Source: Acanthosepion esculentum
Taxonomy: Eukaryota; Mollusca; Cephalopoda; Sepiida; Sepiidae
Direction of reading: 5' to 3'
DNA: 64,000 bases
Assembly: GCA_964036315.1 (NCBI GenBank)
Contig: OZ038488.1
Coordinates: 64,817,909-64,881,908, forward strand
Part shown: positions 31,823 to 40,986 of the stretch, one piece after another
How the letters are laid out: every line of letters starts with the position of its first letter
How positions within the stretch are numbered: the first letter of the stretch is position 1
Position numbers and translations under genes: made by a program
The notes under the pieces: model-generated
Told to the model about the DNA's origin: nothing
The model's database searches: none
The model's input: only the letters and a program-made list of their open reading frames with translations

Positions 31823-33895
31823 ATGGCCGACGCAATGAGTCGGTCAGGGGTTAAGAAGAACCTCTTTGGGGCGGCTGCTAAAGCCGACCCTCCAGATAAA
31901 ATGAAAAAGAAAAAACGGGGAAATCCCTCCCCCGATAAACCAGTCCAGGCCAGTGCTATAGCTGAGAAGGAGGAGGTCATGCAGGTCTCCAACTCACCCA
32001 AAAATGACAAGGTGCCGAAAGAGGCACAATCCAAGACAACAGCCGAGGAATCGCCCTCTTGCTGGAAGTCCCCCCCGAGTTGTATCGTGAATATCGCGGA
32101 GTTCTTGGAGAAGGCAAAGGATTATGCCCATCTTGTAAATAAAGATGGCATCCTTAAAGACGTCCAGGAACTACAGATATTCGAACAGAGAATGGTGACC
32201 GTTTTCGCGGTCGACAGGCGTACGCGCAAAATCTGTCGTTCCACGAAAGACACAGTGATCAAATCACTTTTGTCCCTGGGGATAAAACCCCAAAGAGTTA
32301 TTAAAGGTGTAAAGTTTTTTATGTGGGACGTGCTGCTGCCCACGCCAGAAGATTGCCTAGATATGGCAAAACGTGAATTGATCACGAAAGATCTTATCTT
32401 GCGAACCGAATATCTAGGTAGGCGAAGGACCAGGGTGGCGGTTTTTGAGGTTCCTCCTCAAATTTCTGGAGAGCTCCTGGCTGCATTTTTTATGCAGTAT
32501 GGCCAGATTTTAGGGGCTCTCTCGGACAATTTGAACGGGGGGTGGACTTTTGACATAATGATTGATGAGGCGGCCTTCAAGTCCATCCCCAACTGTCTGG
32601 ATTTTGGCAACCGGAGATTGCCAGTCATTGTGACTGGCAGAAAACCAGTATGCTGGAGGTGTGGAGTGACTGGTCATCTCTCCTCCTCCTGCCCAGGGAA
32701 GAAGGCCCCTGGAGCTCCGGTTGCTGGCGACCCAAATCCCCCTTTGGCCGACACTGAAAAATCCGCGGCGCCTGTAATGGGCCTACCTACTAAACGGACC
32801 GGTGGGGAAAATCCCTCGGTTGGGTCGATGCCCTCGTTACCCCTCAAACCAACGCCTTCCACAAGTGTGGATAAGGAGAAGGATGAGGGGGAATGGCGTG
32901 TAGTAGGTAGGGCCAAAGGGAAGGTCCAGACAGCGGGACCTCTGTCCCAGCATAACTCCAGGGATAAAATCACCTACATCCCCATTCCCTCTACCAGCTC
33001 TGAGGCCGACGCCTCGGCGTCTTACGAAAAGTCAGCCACAGCAGCGCAAAAACTCAACGAGCCTAGCTGGGAGAAAATTTTAAACCTCAAAAAACTGAAG
33101 GACAAGATCGACGCTAAAAGGGCTAAGAATTCCAAGTCGCTGGGGGTGCCCTGCCCCTCATCCTCTGCCCCGTCTTCCCCTTCAGGTTCCATCAAAACAT
33201 TTGTTAAACCACCTCCGCCCAAATCTCTGACAAACTCGCCAACAAGAGCCAATTCATCAAAAACTCCGTCCCCTTTTAAGACCCCATCTGGCATCACTCC
33301 CTCTCACACACCTACATGCACACCCACACCTACTCCCTCTCATTCTCCTCAAAAAAAGAGGGAGAGAAGCCCGGAGTTGCCTGCCGTGGCGGAGAAGCGG
33401 AAAAAGAAAATTAAACCACCATATCTCTCAGGGGAAGACATATGCCGCGTATCCGGGGAGCAAGTTGAAAGGGTCTGCGGGCAGACTAAAAACCCGAGGC
33501 CTTTGAAGATTCTTTTTAACTTCCGGCACATTAATGGAGTTGATGTGGAGGTGCCGGAAAAGTTTAAAAATGCCCGTAGACTCCTGACTGTTGTCCGATC
33601 TGGCCCGGGTACGCGGGAGATTTGGGGCATGATCGAGGAGGCGAACTCGTCCCTGAAATTGGTGCCCCCAGCGGCTGTTTATGAGCCAAATTTAGACCCA
33701 ACTAAAAATTGTAAAGGGAGGGTCCCTGTTTTTGTTCACCCTTCCCTGTATAGGGCTCTAAAATTAACTTATCCTGCGGACATCGGCGGTCTGTCTCATG
33801 GTGATACCGTCGACAATGAGATGGCGTCAGGATCAATGGGACAGGCTGTCGGTGTCCTCACCCCAGCAATGTTCTACTCTGATGGGCGACCCTAA
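31823..33895 (+). CDS. LINE ORF1 gag-like RNA-binding protein (copy 2)
   Basis: 690 aa. A Lys-rich N-terminus (KMKKKKRGNPS) precedes a globular region at about residues 75-270. One zinc knuckle, C277-x2-C280-x4-H285-x4-C290, follows. Residues ~295-530 are rich in Pro, Ser and Thr (SHTPTCTPTPTPSHSP) with a basic KKRERSPE/KRKKK cluster that could be a nuclear signal. The C-terminal part (NPRPLKILFNF, RRLLTVVRSGPGTREIW) is conserved among all copies. Proteins of this kind coat element RNA. The chosen ATG has GAAGGATGG context and is the first after the 5'UTR. The stop lies 11 nt before ORF2. Confidence 0.9.
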   Translation: MADAMSRSGVKKNLFGAAAKADPPDKMKKKKRGNPSPDKPVQASAIAEKEEVMQVSNSPKNDKVPKEAQSKTTAEESPSCWKSPPSCIVNIAEFLEKAKDYAHLVNKDGILKDVQELQIFEQRMVTVFAVDRRTRKICRSTKDTVIKSLLSLGIKPQRVIKGVKFFMWDVLLPTPEDCLDMAKRELITKDLILRTEYLGRRRTRVAVFEVPPQISGELLAAFFMQYGQILGALSDNLNGGWTFDIMIDEAAFKSIPNCLDFGNRRLPVIVTGRKPVCWRCGVTGHLSSSCPGKKAPGAPVAGDPNPPLADTEKSAAPVMGLPTKRTGGENPSVGSMPSLPLKPTPSTSVDKEKDEGEWRVVGRAKGKVQTAGPLSQHNSRDKITYIPIPSTSSEADASASYEKSATAAQKLNEPSWEKILNLKKLKDKIDAKRAKNSKSLGVPCPSSSAPSSPSGSIKTFVKPPPPKSLTNSPTRANSSKTPSPFKTPSGITPSHTPTCTPTPTPSHSPQKKRERSPELPAVAEKRKKKIKPPYLSGEDICRVSGEQVERVCGQTKNPRPLKILFNFRHINGVDVEVPEKFKNARRLLTVVRSGPGTREIWGMIEEANSSLKLVPPAAVYEPNLDPTKNCKGRVPVFVHPSLYRALKLTYPADIGGLSHGDTVDNEMASGSMGQAVGVLTPAMFYSDGRP

Positions 33896-33906
33896 TCGAT
33901 TCGATA

Positions 33907-36900
33907 ATGGCACTCTGGTTAGCTAGTTTGAATGTCCGAGGCCTGAGGTCGGAGTCTCGAAGGGTGAGACTCGTTCGCGACCTTCAGAGCCTCGGTGTGA
34001 ATATATGTTGTGTACAAGAGACCCGTTTTTCTTCTCGCGATTATGAAGACATTCTGTCTAGGGAGTTTACTCTTTATTCAGCTTGTTTTGATGGACGCTC
34101 GAGGGGTGTCTCTTGGCTGGTGAGCAAGTCTTTGAAGGCTGCGTGTGCTCTTGTCTTCGCAGATCCGGCGGGCAGGCTTTGCGTGCTGGATGCTACCATA
34201 AAGGATAAGGCTTTGCGTCTCATTGGGGTTTATGGGCCCAACATCCAGGCTGAGCGACTTGCTTTGTTTCGGCAGATCGAGCCGTTTATGACGACATCAC
34301 GTCGGTTAATCTTAGCGGGGGATTGGAATGCCGTCCTTGACCCCGATATAGATCGTATAGGGTCAAAATATCAACCGGGTACTAAAAACTGGGGAGTGGA
34401 ACATTTTCGGGGCTTTGTCGATGGGTTTGATCTTATCGACAAGTACCGGAATGAACACCCTCAGCGAGTAGTGTGGACTTGGACAAATAGTGGCAGCTCG
34501 GCTGTAGGTGTGCTTGCGAGCTACCTCGACCGAGTTTTAATTAGGAGAGTCGATGTAGGGCTCTTAGGGTGTCCAAGTTTTCATTATATAGTTTATTCGG
34601 ATCATAGGCTTGTCCGGGTCCGTGTAAACTTAGATAAGCCTAAGGTTAGGATGACTGGTTACTGGAAATTCAATTGCTCGTTATTTGGCGAGCAGGATTT
34701 CCGGGACCAGTTTTTACTAATGCTACAAAGGGAACTGTCGGGGGCTGTGGTGGGAAATGCCTGGTGGGACAAACTTAAATCTAAAATTCGAACGTTTGCT
34801 GCCGATTTTAGTCGTCGACTCAGCGTAGATAGATTAGCGGCGCAAACGGCTTTAGAACAAAGAGTCGATCGGGCTGTGAAATCCCGTGATAGTGGGGAAG
34901 TAGTCCTAGCTAAGGCAGAGTTGGCCTCCTTGCTTACCAAGAAGGATCAAGCTCTGGTAGTTAGGGCTAGGTTAAAAAGAATGTCCTCTGAGGCGACGAA
35001 TATGGCCGCGGAACTGCGTGCAGAGGAAAGTAGGAATGCTTCAAGACGGCATATCGCGAGCGTCACATTGCCGGATGGGCGGACAGTGACTACAAACTCG
35101 GGCATATGCGAGGCTTTTCGGGATTACTTTCGGGATCTTTTTACCAGGGAGCCCGGTCTGAGCTCTGCTCAGTTCGACACCTATTTAGCTGACTTTCCCT
35201 GCCTTGAGGCAGCTGAAGCGGCTGGGTGCGAGGGTCCCATCACTGAGTCGGAAATCTGGGAAGCGCTGAAAAAGGTTGGCCTGGATAAGTCTCCGGGATT
35301 AGATGGTCTTCCTTACGAAGTTTACTTGAGGCAGTCGCCCGTTTTTGTTCCTTTGCTGCAGCTGATCTTCAACAACTGGATGAAGCAGGGGTCTATACCT
35401 CAACGCTTCACCAGGGGTGTGATCAAGTTGCTGCGTAAGGGCAAAAGCGGTGGGGATGGGATATGTAACTTTCGCCCTTTAACGATGTTAAATACAGAGT
35501 TAAAGATTTTGGCTAAGGTCTTGGCTAACCGTTTGCAGCTTGTCCTGTCTAGTCTGATTGGCTCCGAGCAGACTTGTTCTGTGAAGGGCAGGACTATTCA
35601 GGACAACCTTCATATGGTGCGCCTGATCATCGAGAAAGTCGACAGTGAAGCCGCGCTGATCAATTTAGATCAGTCCAAGGCCTTTGATAGGGTTGACCAT
35701 CGATTCTTGGAGGCTGTTCTTTCGGCTGCCGGTTTCGGGCCGTACTTTCGCTCCTGGATCCGGCTTATGTATGCGACTCCCGGTGCGCTGGTAGAAGTGA
35801 ACGGGGTAAGATCGGAACCTTTCGTATTGTCTCGATCTATTCGTCAGGGTTGTCCGCTTTCGCCTATGCTTTACGTTCTTGCGTTGGAACCTTTCCTTCG
35901 CAAGTTAAAGGCGAATCCGGTCCTACGCGGAATCTCTTTACCTGGTGCTACCACCTCGGCCAGGTATTCTGCCTATGCTGACGACGTTTCGGTTCTTGTG
36001 TCGAGCAGAGCCGAGATTAACGAAGTCAGCAGAGAAATCAGTGGCTATGAGATGGTGACAGGGGCCAAGATCAACCGTGATAAGTCTGTTGGCTTGCGGT
36101 TGGGTGCGTGGAAGGGGGTTTCTCTTCCCGGACCATTCAGCCGGACGGACGGGCCGATCAAGATACTCGGCGTCTGGTTCGGTCCCGATATCCAGTTGGA
36201 TATGAATTGGTCGGAGGTACGAGAGAAGGCCGAGATCGCAATTAATTTGTGGTCTCGGAGGAATCTTTCCTTGAAGGGGAGGGCGGAGGTATGTGTTTCA
36301 CATATCTACCCGATTCTCCTTTACCGACTCTCGGTACTTCCACTTCCGTCTGCCACAGTACTTTCATTAGTACAGCTTTTGTTCTCTTTCTTGTGGAGAG
36401 GCAAAGCTCCTAGGGTATGTCGGCAGATCTGTTGCCTTCATCCCTCTGAAGGCGGTCTAGGTATGCCTAGCATTGAGATTCGTCTCGATATGCTTCGCAT
36501 CGGGTTCCTGGATCGTTTGTGTCGCGATTCGGATGACGGGGGTGCCTTCTGGAAGGAAGACGCCCGTAGATCCTTTCCATCCTTGAGAAGTGTGCACTCG
36601 GGCGAGGAGGAGGCTGGCCGTTTGCCTCGTGCCGAGTGCTCCTTCTACCGTGAATGTCGTCTGGCTCTGAAACACCTCTTACGGGCGACGGTTGGCCTCC
36701 ACAACGTCCAGGCGTTGTCTCGTAGGGCATTATATCAGGTGGTAGTCAGGGGGTCCGTTCATGATGATTTGATTGACGAGCTCGGTCTTACGAAGCAGGA
36801 GGCTCGCTCAATCTGGCCTTGGGCTTCCGGGTTGAAATGTCTCAACAACGATGAGGCATCCCTCACCTGGCTGGTGATACGTGGGGCCCTCTGGGTCGGC

Positions 36901-37371
36901 AAAAGACTTTGCGCAGCGGGTTTGGAGAAATATCCAAACTGCCGACGTTGTGAGGGGGAAGTCGAGACCCTTGGTCACGTCTTCTTTCATTGCAAGTCGG
37001 TAGCACCATTGTGTAAGTTTGTTGAAGGTCTCATGGTTCGCATGTTGCAGGGAAAGTTTTTCGTCCTCGAGGCCGCTTCTGTTTGTAGCAATGTGGCCCC
37101 GCCGTTAACAAAGTCTGAACTTTATGTGTTCCACTGCTTGCTAGGAGTTATGAGAGTCGTGATTTGGGTGACACGTCAGAAGGGATTCTATGGAGGTGAG
37201 AAGTTCACTTCTTCCCTACTAATCTTGTACTTTAAGCATCAGCTTAAAGTCAAGATTAGGACGGAAAGGTGGCGACTCTCTTCATCAGAATTCGGCAAAA
37301 GGTGGGTAAATCTTGCGCGAATGTGTAGAGTGAGAGGAGCTGACCTAGAGTGGCACTTGGACCTCGGTTAG
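33907..37371 (+). CDS. LINE ORF2 polyprotein (copy 2)
   Basis: 1154 aa, same domains as copy 1. The endonuclease has the canonical YSDH here, where copies 1 and 3 have YTDH. Other private differences include DILSREF near residue 48, a Cys for Gly before NFRPLTM in the RT fingers, FSRTDG for FSWTDG, SATVL for STTVL, and CRQICC for CREICC. Catalytic YADD and the C-terminal CCHC are intact. Whether the Gly-to-Cys change affects RT cannot be told by reading. It would be translated from the same bicistronic RNA as ORF1. Confidence 0.92.
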   Translation: MALWLASLNVRGLRSESRRVRLVRDLQSLGVNICCVQETRFSSRDYEDILSREFTLYSACFDGRSRGVSWLVSKSLKAACALVFADPAGRLCVLDATIKDKALRLIGVYGPNIQAERLALFRQIEPFMTTSRRLILAGDWNAVLDPDIDRIGSKYQPGTKNWGVEHFRGFVDGFDLIDKYRNEHPQRVVWTWTNSGSSAVGVLASYLDRVLIRRVDVGLLGCPSFHYIVYSDHRLVRVRVNLDKPKVRMTGYWKFNCSLFGEQDFRDQFLLMLQRELSGAVVGNAWWDKLKSKIRTFAADFSRRLSVDRLAAQTALEQRVDRAVKSRDSGEVVLAKAELASLLTKKDQALVVRARLKRMSSEATNMAAELRAEESRNASRRHIASVTLPDGRTVTTNSGICEAFRDYFRDLFTREPGLSSAQFDTYLADFPCLEAAEAAGCEGPITESEIWEALKKVGLDKSPGLDGLPYEVYLRQSPVFVPLLQLIFNNWMKQGSIPQRFTRGVIKLLRKGKSGGDGICNFRPLTMLNTELKILAKVLANRLQLVLSSLIGSEQTCSVKGRTIQDNLHMVRLIIEKVDSEAALINLDQSKAFDRVDHRFLEAVLSAAGFGPYFRSWIRLMYATPGALVEVNGVRSEPFVLSRSIRQGCPLSPMLYVLALEPFLRKLKANPVLRGISLPGATTSARYSAYADDVSVLVSSRAEINEVSREISGYEMVTGAKINRDKSVGLRLGAWKGVSLPGPFSRTDGPIKILGVWFGPDIQLDMNWSEVREKAEIAINLWSRRNLSLKGRAEVCVSHIYPILLYRLSVLPLPSATVLSLVQLLFSFLWRGKAPRVCRQICCLHPSEGGLGMPSIEIRLDMLRIGFLDRLCRDSDDGGAFWKEDARRSFPSLRSVHSGEEEAGRLPRAECSFYRECRLALKHLLRATVGLHNVQALSRRALYQVVVRGSVHDDLIDELGLTKQEARSIWPWASGLKCLNNDEASLTWLVIRGALWVGKRLCAAGLEKYPNCRRCEGEVETLGHVFFHCKSVAPLCKFVEGLMVRMLQGKFFVLEAASVCSNVAPPLTKSELYVFHCLLGVMRVVIWVTRQKGFYGGEKFTSSLLILYFKHQLKVKIRTERWRLSSSEFGKRWVNLARMCRVRGADLEWHLDLG

Positions 37372-38110
37372 GTGCAGGATTTCGTCCCTCATGGGTTGAA
37401 CAGAAGCAACCCGTCCCGGTATTAGACTAGTTAGGTTTAGTTTGAATTTTTAGTTTCGCGTTTCTGGTTAACTTAGCTAGGGTATGTATGCTCATTAGCC
37501 CCCTCTTTTTTTTCTGTCCCTATTTTTCTTTAGTTTAATTCCCCCTCCCCTCCTTCGTTAGGTGGTCAGTGACGTCAGTTCTCTGGTGGTTGCGGGATGA
37601 CTTTCGTTTCGTGTGTGTGTTTTTCGTAGTTGTTAATGTGTCTAAATGAGTGTGTGCCTGTGTGAGTGATTTTGGAAGGATGACTGTGTTTTACTTTTTA
37701 TAATCTCGCAATTTTTTCGTCCAGTTAACTGATGTTACTGCCACACTTAGGTACTGTGGGGGTTTTTATTACTAATCTTATTTTGTTTTGTTTTCTTGTA
37801 TATATTATTATTGCATATTGTAAATAATCATTGGGGTTTTTTAAATTGTTATCCCCCCCCCACAGACTTTGAATTGTACATATGGGGTCTAGTTAGAATT
37901 TCACAGAGAATTTGAGGAATTATGGTGGATGAAGTAAGAAAGGTATGGAAGAATGTGTTGTTTTGGTGCTAGGACTATTGTTGGTATGTTTGGGTCAGTG
38001 TTTGTGACTAGCTAAGTTTTATTTAAGACAGTTGATGACCGTCCTTCCCCAACCCCCTTTTTGGCCTTGTGCCACATTTTGTATATATTTTTTATATACA
38101 AATAAATATC
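37372..38110 (+). other. LINE 3'UTR, copy 2
   Basis: 739 nt. Terminal palindrome 38078-38102 and AATAAA, then the third 16-mer. Confidence 0.8.
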
Positions 38111-38126
38111 GTCAGCGGATCGAACG
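38111..38126 (+). repeat. 16-bp LINE target repeat, copy 3
   Basis: Identical to the two upstream 16-mers. It joins the end of copy 2 to the start of copy 3. Confidence 0.88.
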
Positions 38127-38308
38127 CGACTCCTGTTTCAGTTCATTTGGGACAAGTTTTTTGATCGGTGAACTTGTTGTTTTTTATTGGCGTGAAAGAC
38201 TTTGACATATTTTGGATTTTTAAAAAGTATTAACACAAGTTAAGTTATCTGTCAAGTTTTTATTTTCCTTTCTTTTTATTTTCTTTTGTTTGAATTTACC
38301 TTTTTCTC

Positions 38309-38729
38309 TTGGCTTCGGCCAACATTTTTTATTTTTTATTTTTTTAGTCCGGTTTGACTAAAGTCCTACCGGCTTTTTATTTCTGTTTATTTGTTTCTAG
38401 TACAGTATAAGAAAAGAAAAAAGTTTTTGTTTTAATTTATACTCTCTCCTGTTTTATTTTTCAATTTAATTAGCGACTTCGGTCGCAATCCTTTATTTTG
38501 TTTTAGTTTCTAGTTTTTGTATTTTTCTATTTAATTTATTTCTTTAGCGGCTTCGGCCGCAAACCTTTATTTTTTTAGTTTGGTTTGACTAGTTTCAAAC
38601 CAGACTTTTTATTTTTTCTTTTTCTTGTATTGTTAATTGTATTGAAAAAAAAGAGGAGTTTATTGTTTTTCTTTATTTTCGGCTGCCTTCGGGCGCCATT
38701 TTTATTTTTTTGTAAAGTCTTTCGAGACT
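38309..38729 (+). promoter_or_regulatory. 5'UTR hairpin array with TTCG loops (copy 3)
   Basis: Same seven hairpins as at 31226-31646, offset by 7083 bp. No base changes were seen by eye. Confidence 0.78.
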
Positions 38730-38905
38730 AATTTTTGTCTCTTATTTGATCTAGGTTATTTTCATTTTTTCTATTTTTGGTAAACTTTTAGTTTATTCAA
38801 TAGCCTTTGATATTTTCGTTTTTATTTAACTTCTTGCCCTTTTTTTTTTTGCTTTCGCCTTATCCCAGCTCCTTACGACATAAGTCCAGGTTTTCTTTTT
38901 GAAGG

Positions 38906-40975
38906 ATGGCCGACGCAATGAGTCGGTCAGGGGTTAAGAAGAACCTCTTTGGGGCGGCTGCTAAAGCCGACCCTCCAGATAAAATGAAAAAGAAAAAACG
39001 GGGAAATCCCTCCCCCGATAAACCAGTCCAGGCCAGTGCTATAGCTGAGAAGGAGGAGGTCATGCAGGTCTCCAACTCACCCAAAAATGACAAGGTGCCG
39101 AAAGAGGCACAATCCAAGACAACAGCCGAGGAATCGCCCTCTTGCTGGAAGTCCCCCCCGAGTTGTATCGTGAATATCGCGGAGTTCTTGGAGAAGGCAA
39201 AGGATTATGCCCATCTTGTAAATAAAGATGGCATCCTTAAAGACGTCCAGGAACTACAGATATTCGAACAGAGAATGGTGACCGTTTTCGCGGTCGACAG
39301 GCGTACGCGCAAAATCTGTCGTTCCACGAAAGACACAGTGATCAAATCACTTTTGTCCCTGGGGATAAAACCCCAAAGAGTTATTAAAGGTGTAAAGTTT
39401 TTTATGTGGGACGTGCTGCTGCCCACGCCAGAAGATTGCCTAGATATGGCAAAACGTGAATTGATCACGAAAGATCTTATCTTGCGAACCGAATATCTAG
39501 GTAGGCGAAGGACCAGGGTGGCGGTTTTTGAGGTTCCTCCTCAAATTTCTGGAGAGCTCCTGGCTGCATTTTTTATGCAGTATGGCCAGATTTTAGGGGC
39601 TCTCTCGGACAATTTGAACGGGGGGTGGACTTTTGACATAATGATTGATGAGGCGGCCTTCAAGTCCATCCCCAACTGTCTGGATTTTGGCAACCGGAGA
39701 TTGCCAGTCATTGTGACTGGCAGAAAACCAGTATGCTGGAGGTGTGGAGTGACTGGTCATCTCTCCTCCTCCTGCCCAGGGAAGAAGGCCCCTGGAGCTC
39801 CGGTTGCTGGCGACCCAAATCCCCCTTTGGCCGACACTGAAAAATCCGCGGCGCCTGTAATGGGCCTACCTACTAAACGGACCGGTGGGGAAAATCCCTC
39901 GGTTGGGTCGATGCCCTCGTTACCCCTCAAACCAACGCCTTCCACAAGTGTGGATAAGGAGAAGGATGAGGGGGAATGGCGTGTAGTAGGTAGGGCCAAA
40001 GGGAAGGTCCAGACAGCGGGACCTCTGTCCCAGCATAACTCCAGGGATAAAATCACCTACATCCCCATTCCCTCTACCAGCTCTGAGGCCGACGCCTCGG
40101 CGTCTTACGAAAAGTCAGCCACAGCAGCGCAAAAACTCAACGAGCCTAGCTGGGAGAAAATTTTAAACCTCAAAAAACTGAAGGACAAGATCGACGCTAA
40201 AAGGGCTAAGAATTCCAAGTCGCTGGGGGTGCCCTGCCCCTCATCCTCTGCCCCGTCTTCCCCTTCAGGTACCATCAAATTCGTCAGACCACCTCCGCCT
40301 AAATCTCTGACCAACTCTCCAACAAAATCCTGTACCTCACAAACTCCTTCCCCTTTTAAGACCCCATCTGGCATCACTCCCTCTCACACACCTACATGCA
40401 CACCCACACCTACTCCCTCTCATTCTCCTCAAAAAAAGAGGGAGAGAAGCCCGGAGTTGCCTGCCGTGGCTGAGAAGCGGAAAAAGAAAATTAAACCACC
40501 ATATCTCTCAGGGGAAGACATATGCCGCGTATCCGGGGAGCAAGTTGAAAGGGTCTGCGGGCAGACTAAAAACCCGAGGCCTTTGAAGATTCTATTTAAT
40601 TTCCGGCACATTAATGGAGTTGATGTGGAGGTGCCGGAAAAGTTTAAAAATGCCCGTAGACTCCTGACTGTTGTCCGATCTGGCCCGGGTACGCGGGAGA
40701 TTTGGGGCATGATCGAGGAGGCGAACTCGTCCCTGAAATTGGTGCCCCCAGCGGCTGTTTATGAGCCAAATTTAGACCCAACTAAAAATTGTAAAGGGAG
40801 GGTCCCTGTTTTTGTTCACCCTTCCCTGTATAGGGCTCTAAAATTAACTTATCCTGCGGACATCGGCGGTCTGTCTCATGGTGATACCGTCGACAATGAG
40901 ATGGCGTCAGGATCAATGGGACAGGCTGTCGGTGTCCTCACCCCAGCAATGTTCTACTCTGATGGGCGACCCTAA
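38906..40975 (+). CDS. LINE ORF1 gag-like protein (copy 3)
   Basis: 689 aa and open. Matches copy 2 through the zinc knuckle (C277-C290). In the Pro/Ser-rich region it carries the copy 1-like GTIKFVRPPPP version instead of copy 2's GSIKTFVKPPPP, with its own KSCTSQTP variant, which explains the 3-nt difference. The C-terminal part again matches copy 2. This mosaic suggests recombination or template switching between subfamilies. Confidence 0.9.
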   Translation: MADAMSRSGVKKNLFGAAAKADPPDKMKKKKRGNPSPDKPVQASAIAEKEEVMQVSNSPKNDKVPKEAQSKTTAEESPSCWKSPPSCIVNIAEFLEKAKDYAHLVNKDGILKDVQELQIFEQRMVTVFAVDRRTRKICRSTKDTVIKSLLSLGIKPQRVIKGVKFFMWDVLLPTPEDCLDMAKRELITKDLILRTEYLGRRRTRVAVFEVPPQISGELLAAFFMQYGQILGALSDNLNGGWTFDIMIDEAAFKSIPNCLDFGNRRLPVIVTGRKPVCWRCGVTGHLSSSCPGKKAPGAPVAGDPNPPLADTEKSAAPVMGLPTKRTGGENPSVGSMPSLPLKPTPSTSVDKEKDEGEWRVVGRAKGKVQTAGPLSQHNSRDKITYIPIPSTSSEADASASYEKSATAAQKLNEPSWEKILNLKKLKDKIDAKRAKNSKSLGVPCPSSSAPSSPSGTIKFVRPPPPKSLTNSPTKSCTSQTPSPFKTPSGITPSHTPTCTPTPTPSHSPQKKRERSPELPAVAEKRKKKIKPPYLSGEDICRVSGEQVERVCGQTKNPRPLKILFNFRHINGVDVEVPEKFKNARRLLTVVRSGPGTREIWGMIEEANSSLKLVPPAAVYEPNLDPTKNCKGRVPVFVHPSLYRALKLTYPADIGGLSHGDTVDNEMASGSMGQAVGVLTPAMFYSDGRP

Positions 40976-40986
40976 TCGATTCGATA

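Larger units (their letters stand above)
31044..38110 (+). mobile_element. L1/Tx1-like LINE, copy 2 (full length, both ORFs open)
   Basis: 7067 bp: 779-nt 5'UTR starting CGACTCCTGTTTCAG, ORF1, 11-nt spacer, ORF2, 739-nt 3'UTR ending AAATATC. Flanked by the 16-mer on both sides. This is the only copy in the window with intact ends and two uninterrupted ORFs, so it is the candidate for activity. Confidence 0.93.

Noticed and set aside
31044..38126. Tandem LINE array explained purely as assembly duplication
   Set aside because: Copies differ at many scattered sites, in ORF1 mosaic segments and in 3'UTR structure, and copy 1 has its own 5' truncation. Some collapse or misjoin at the right end remains possible.
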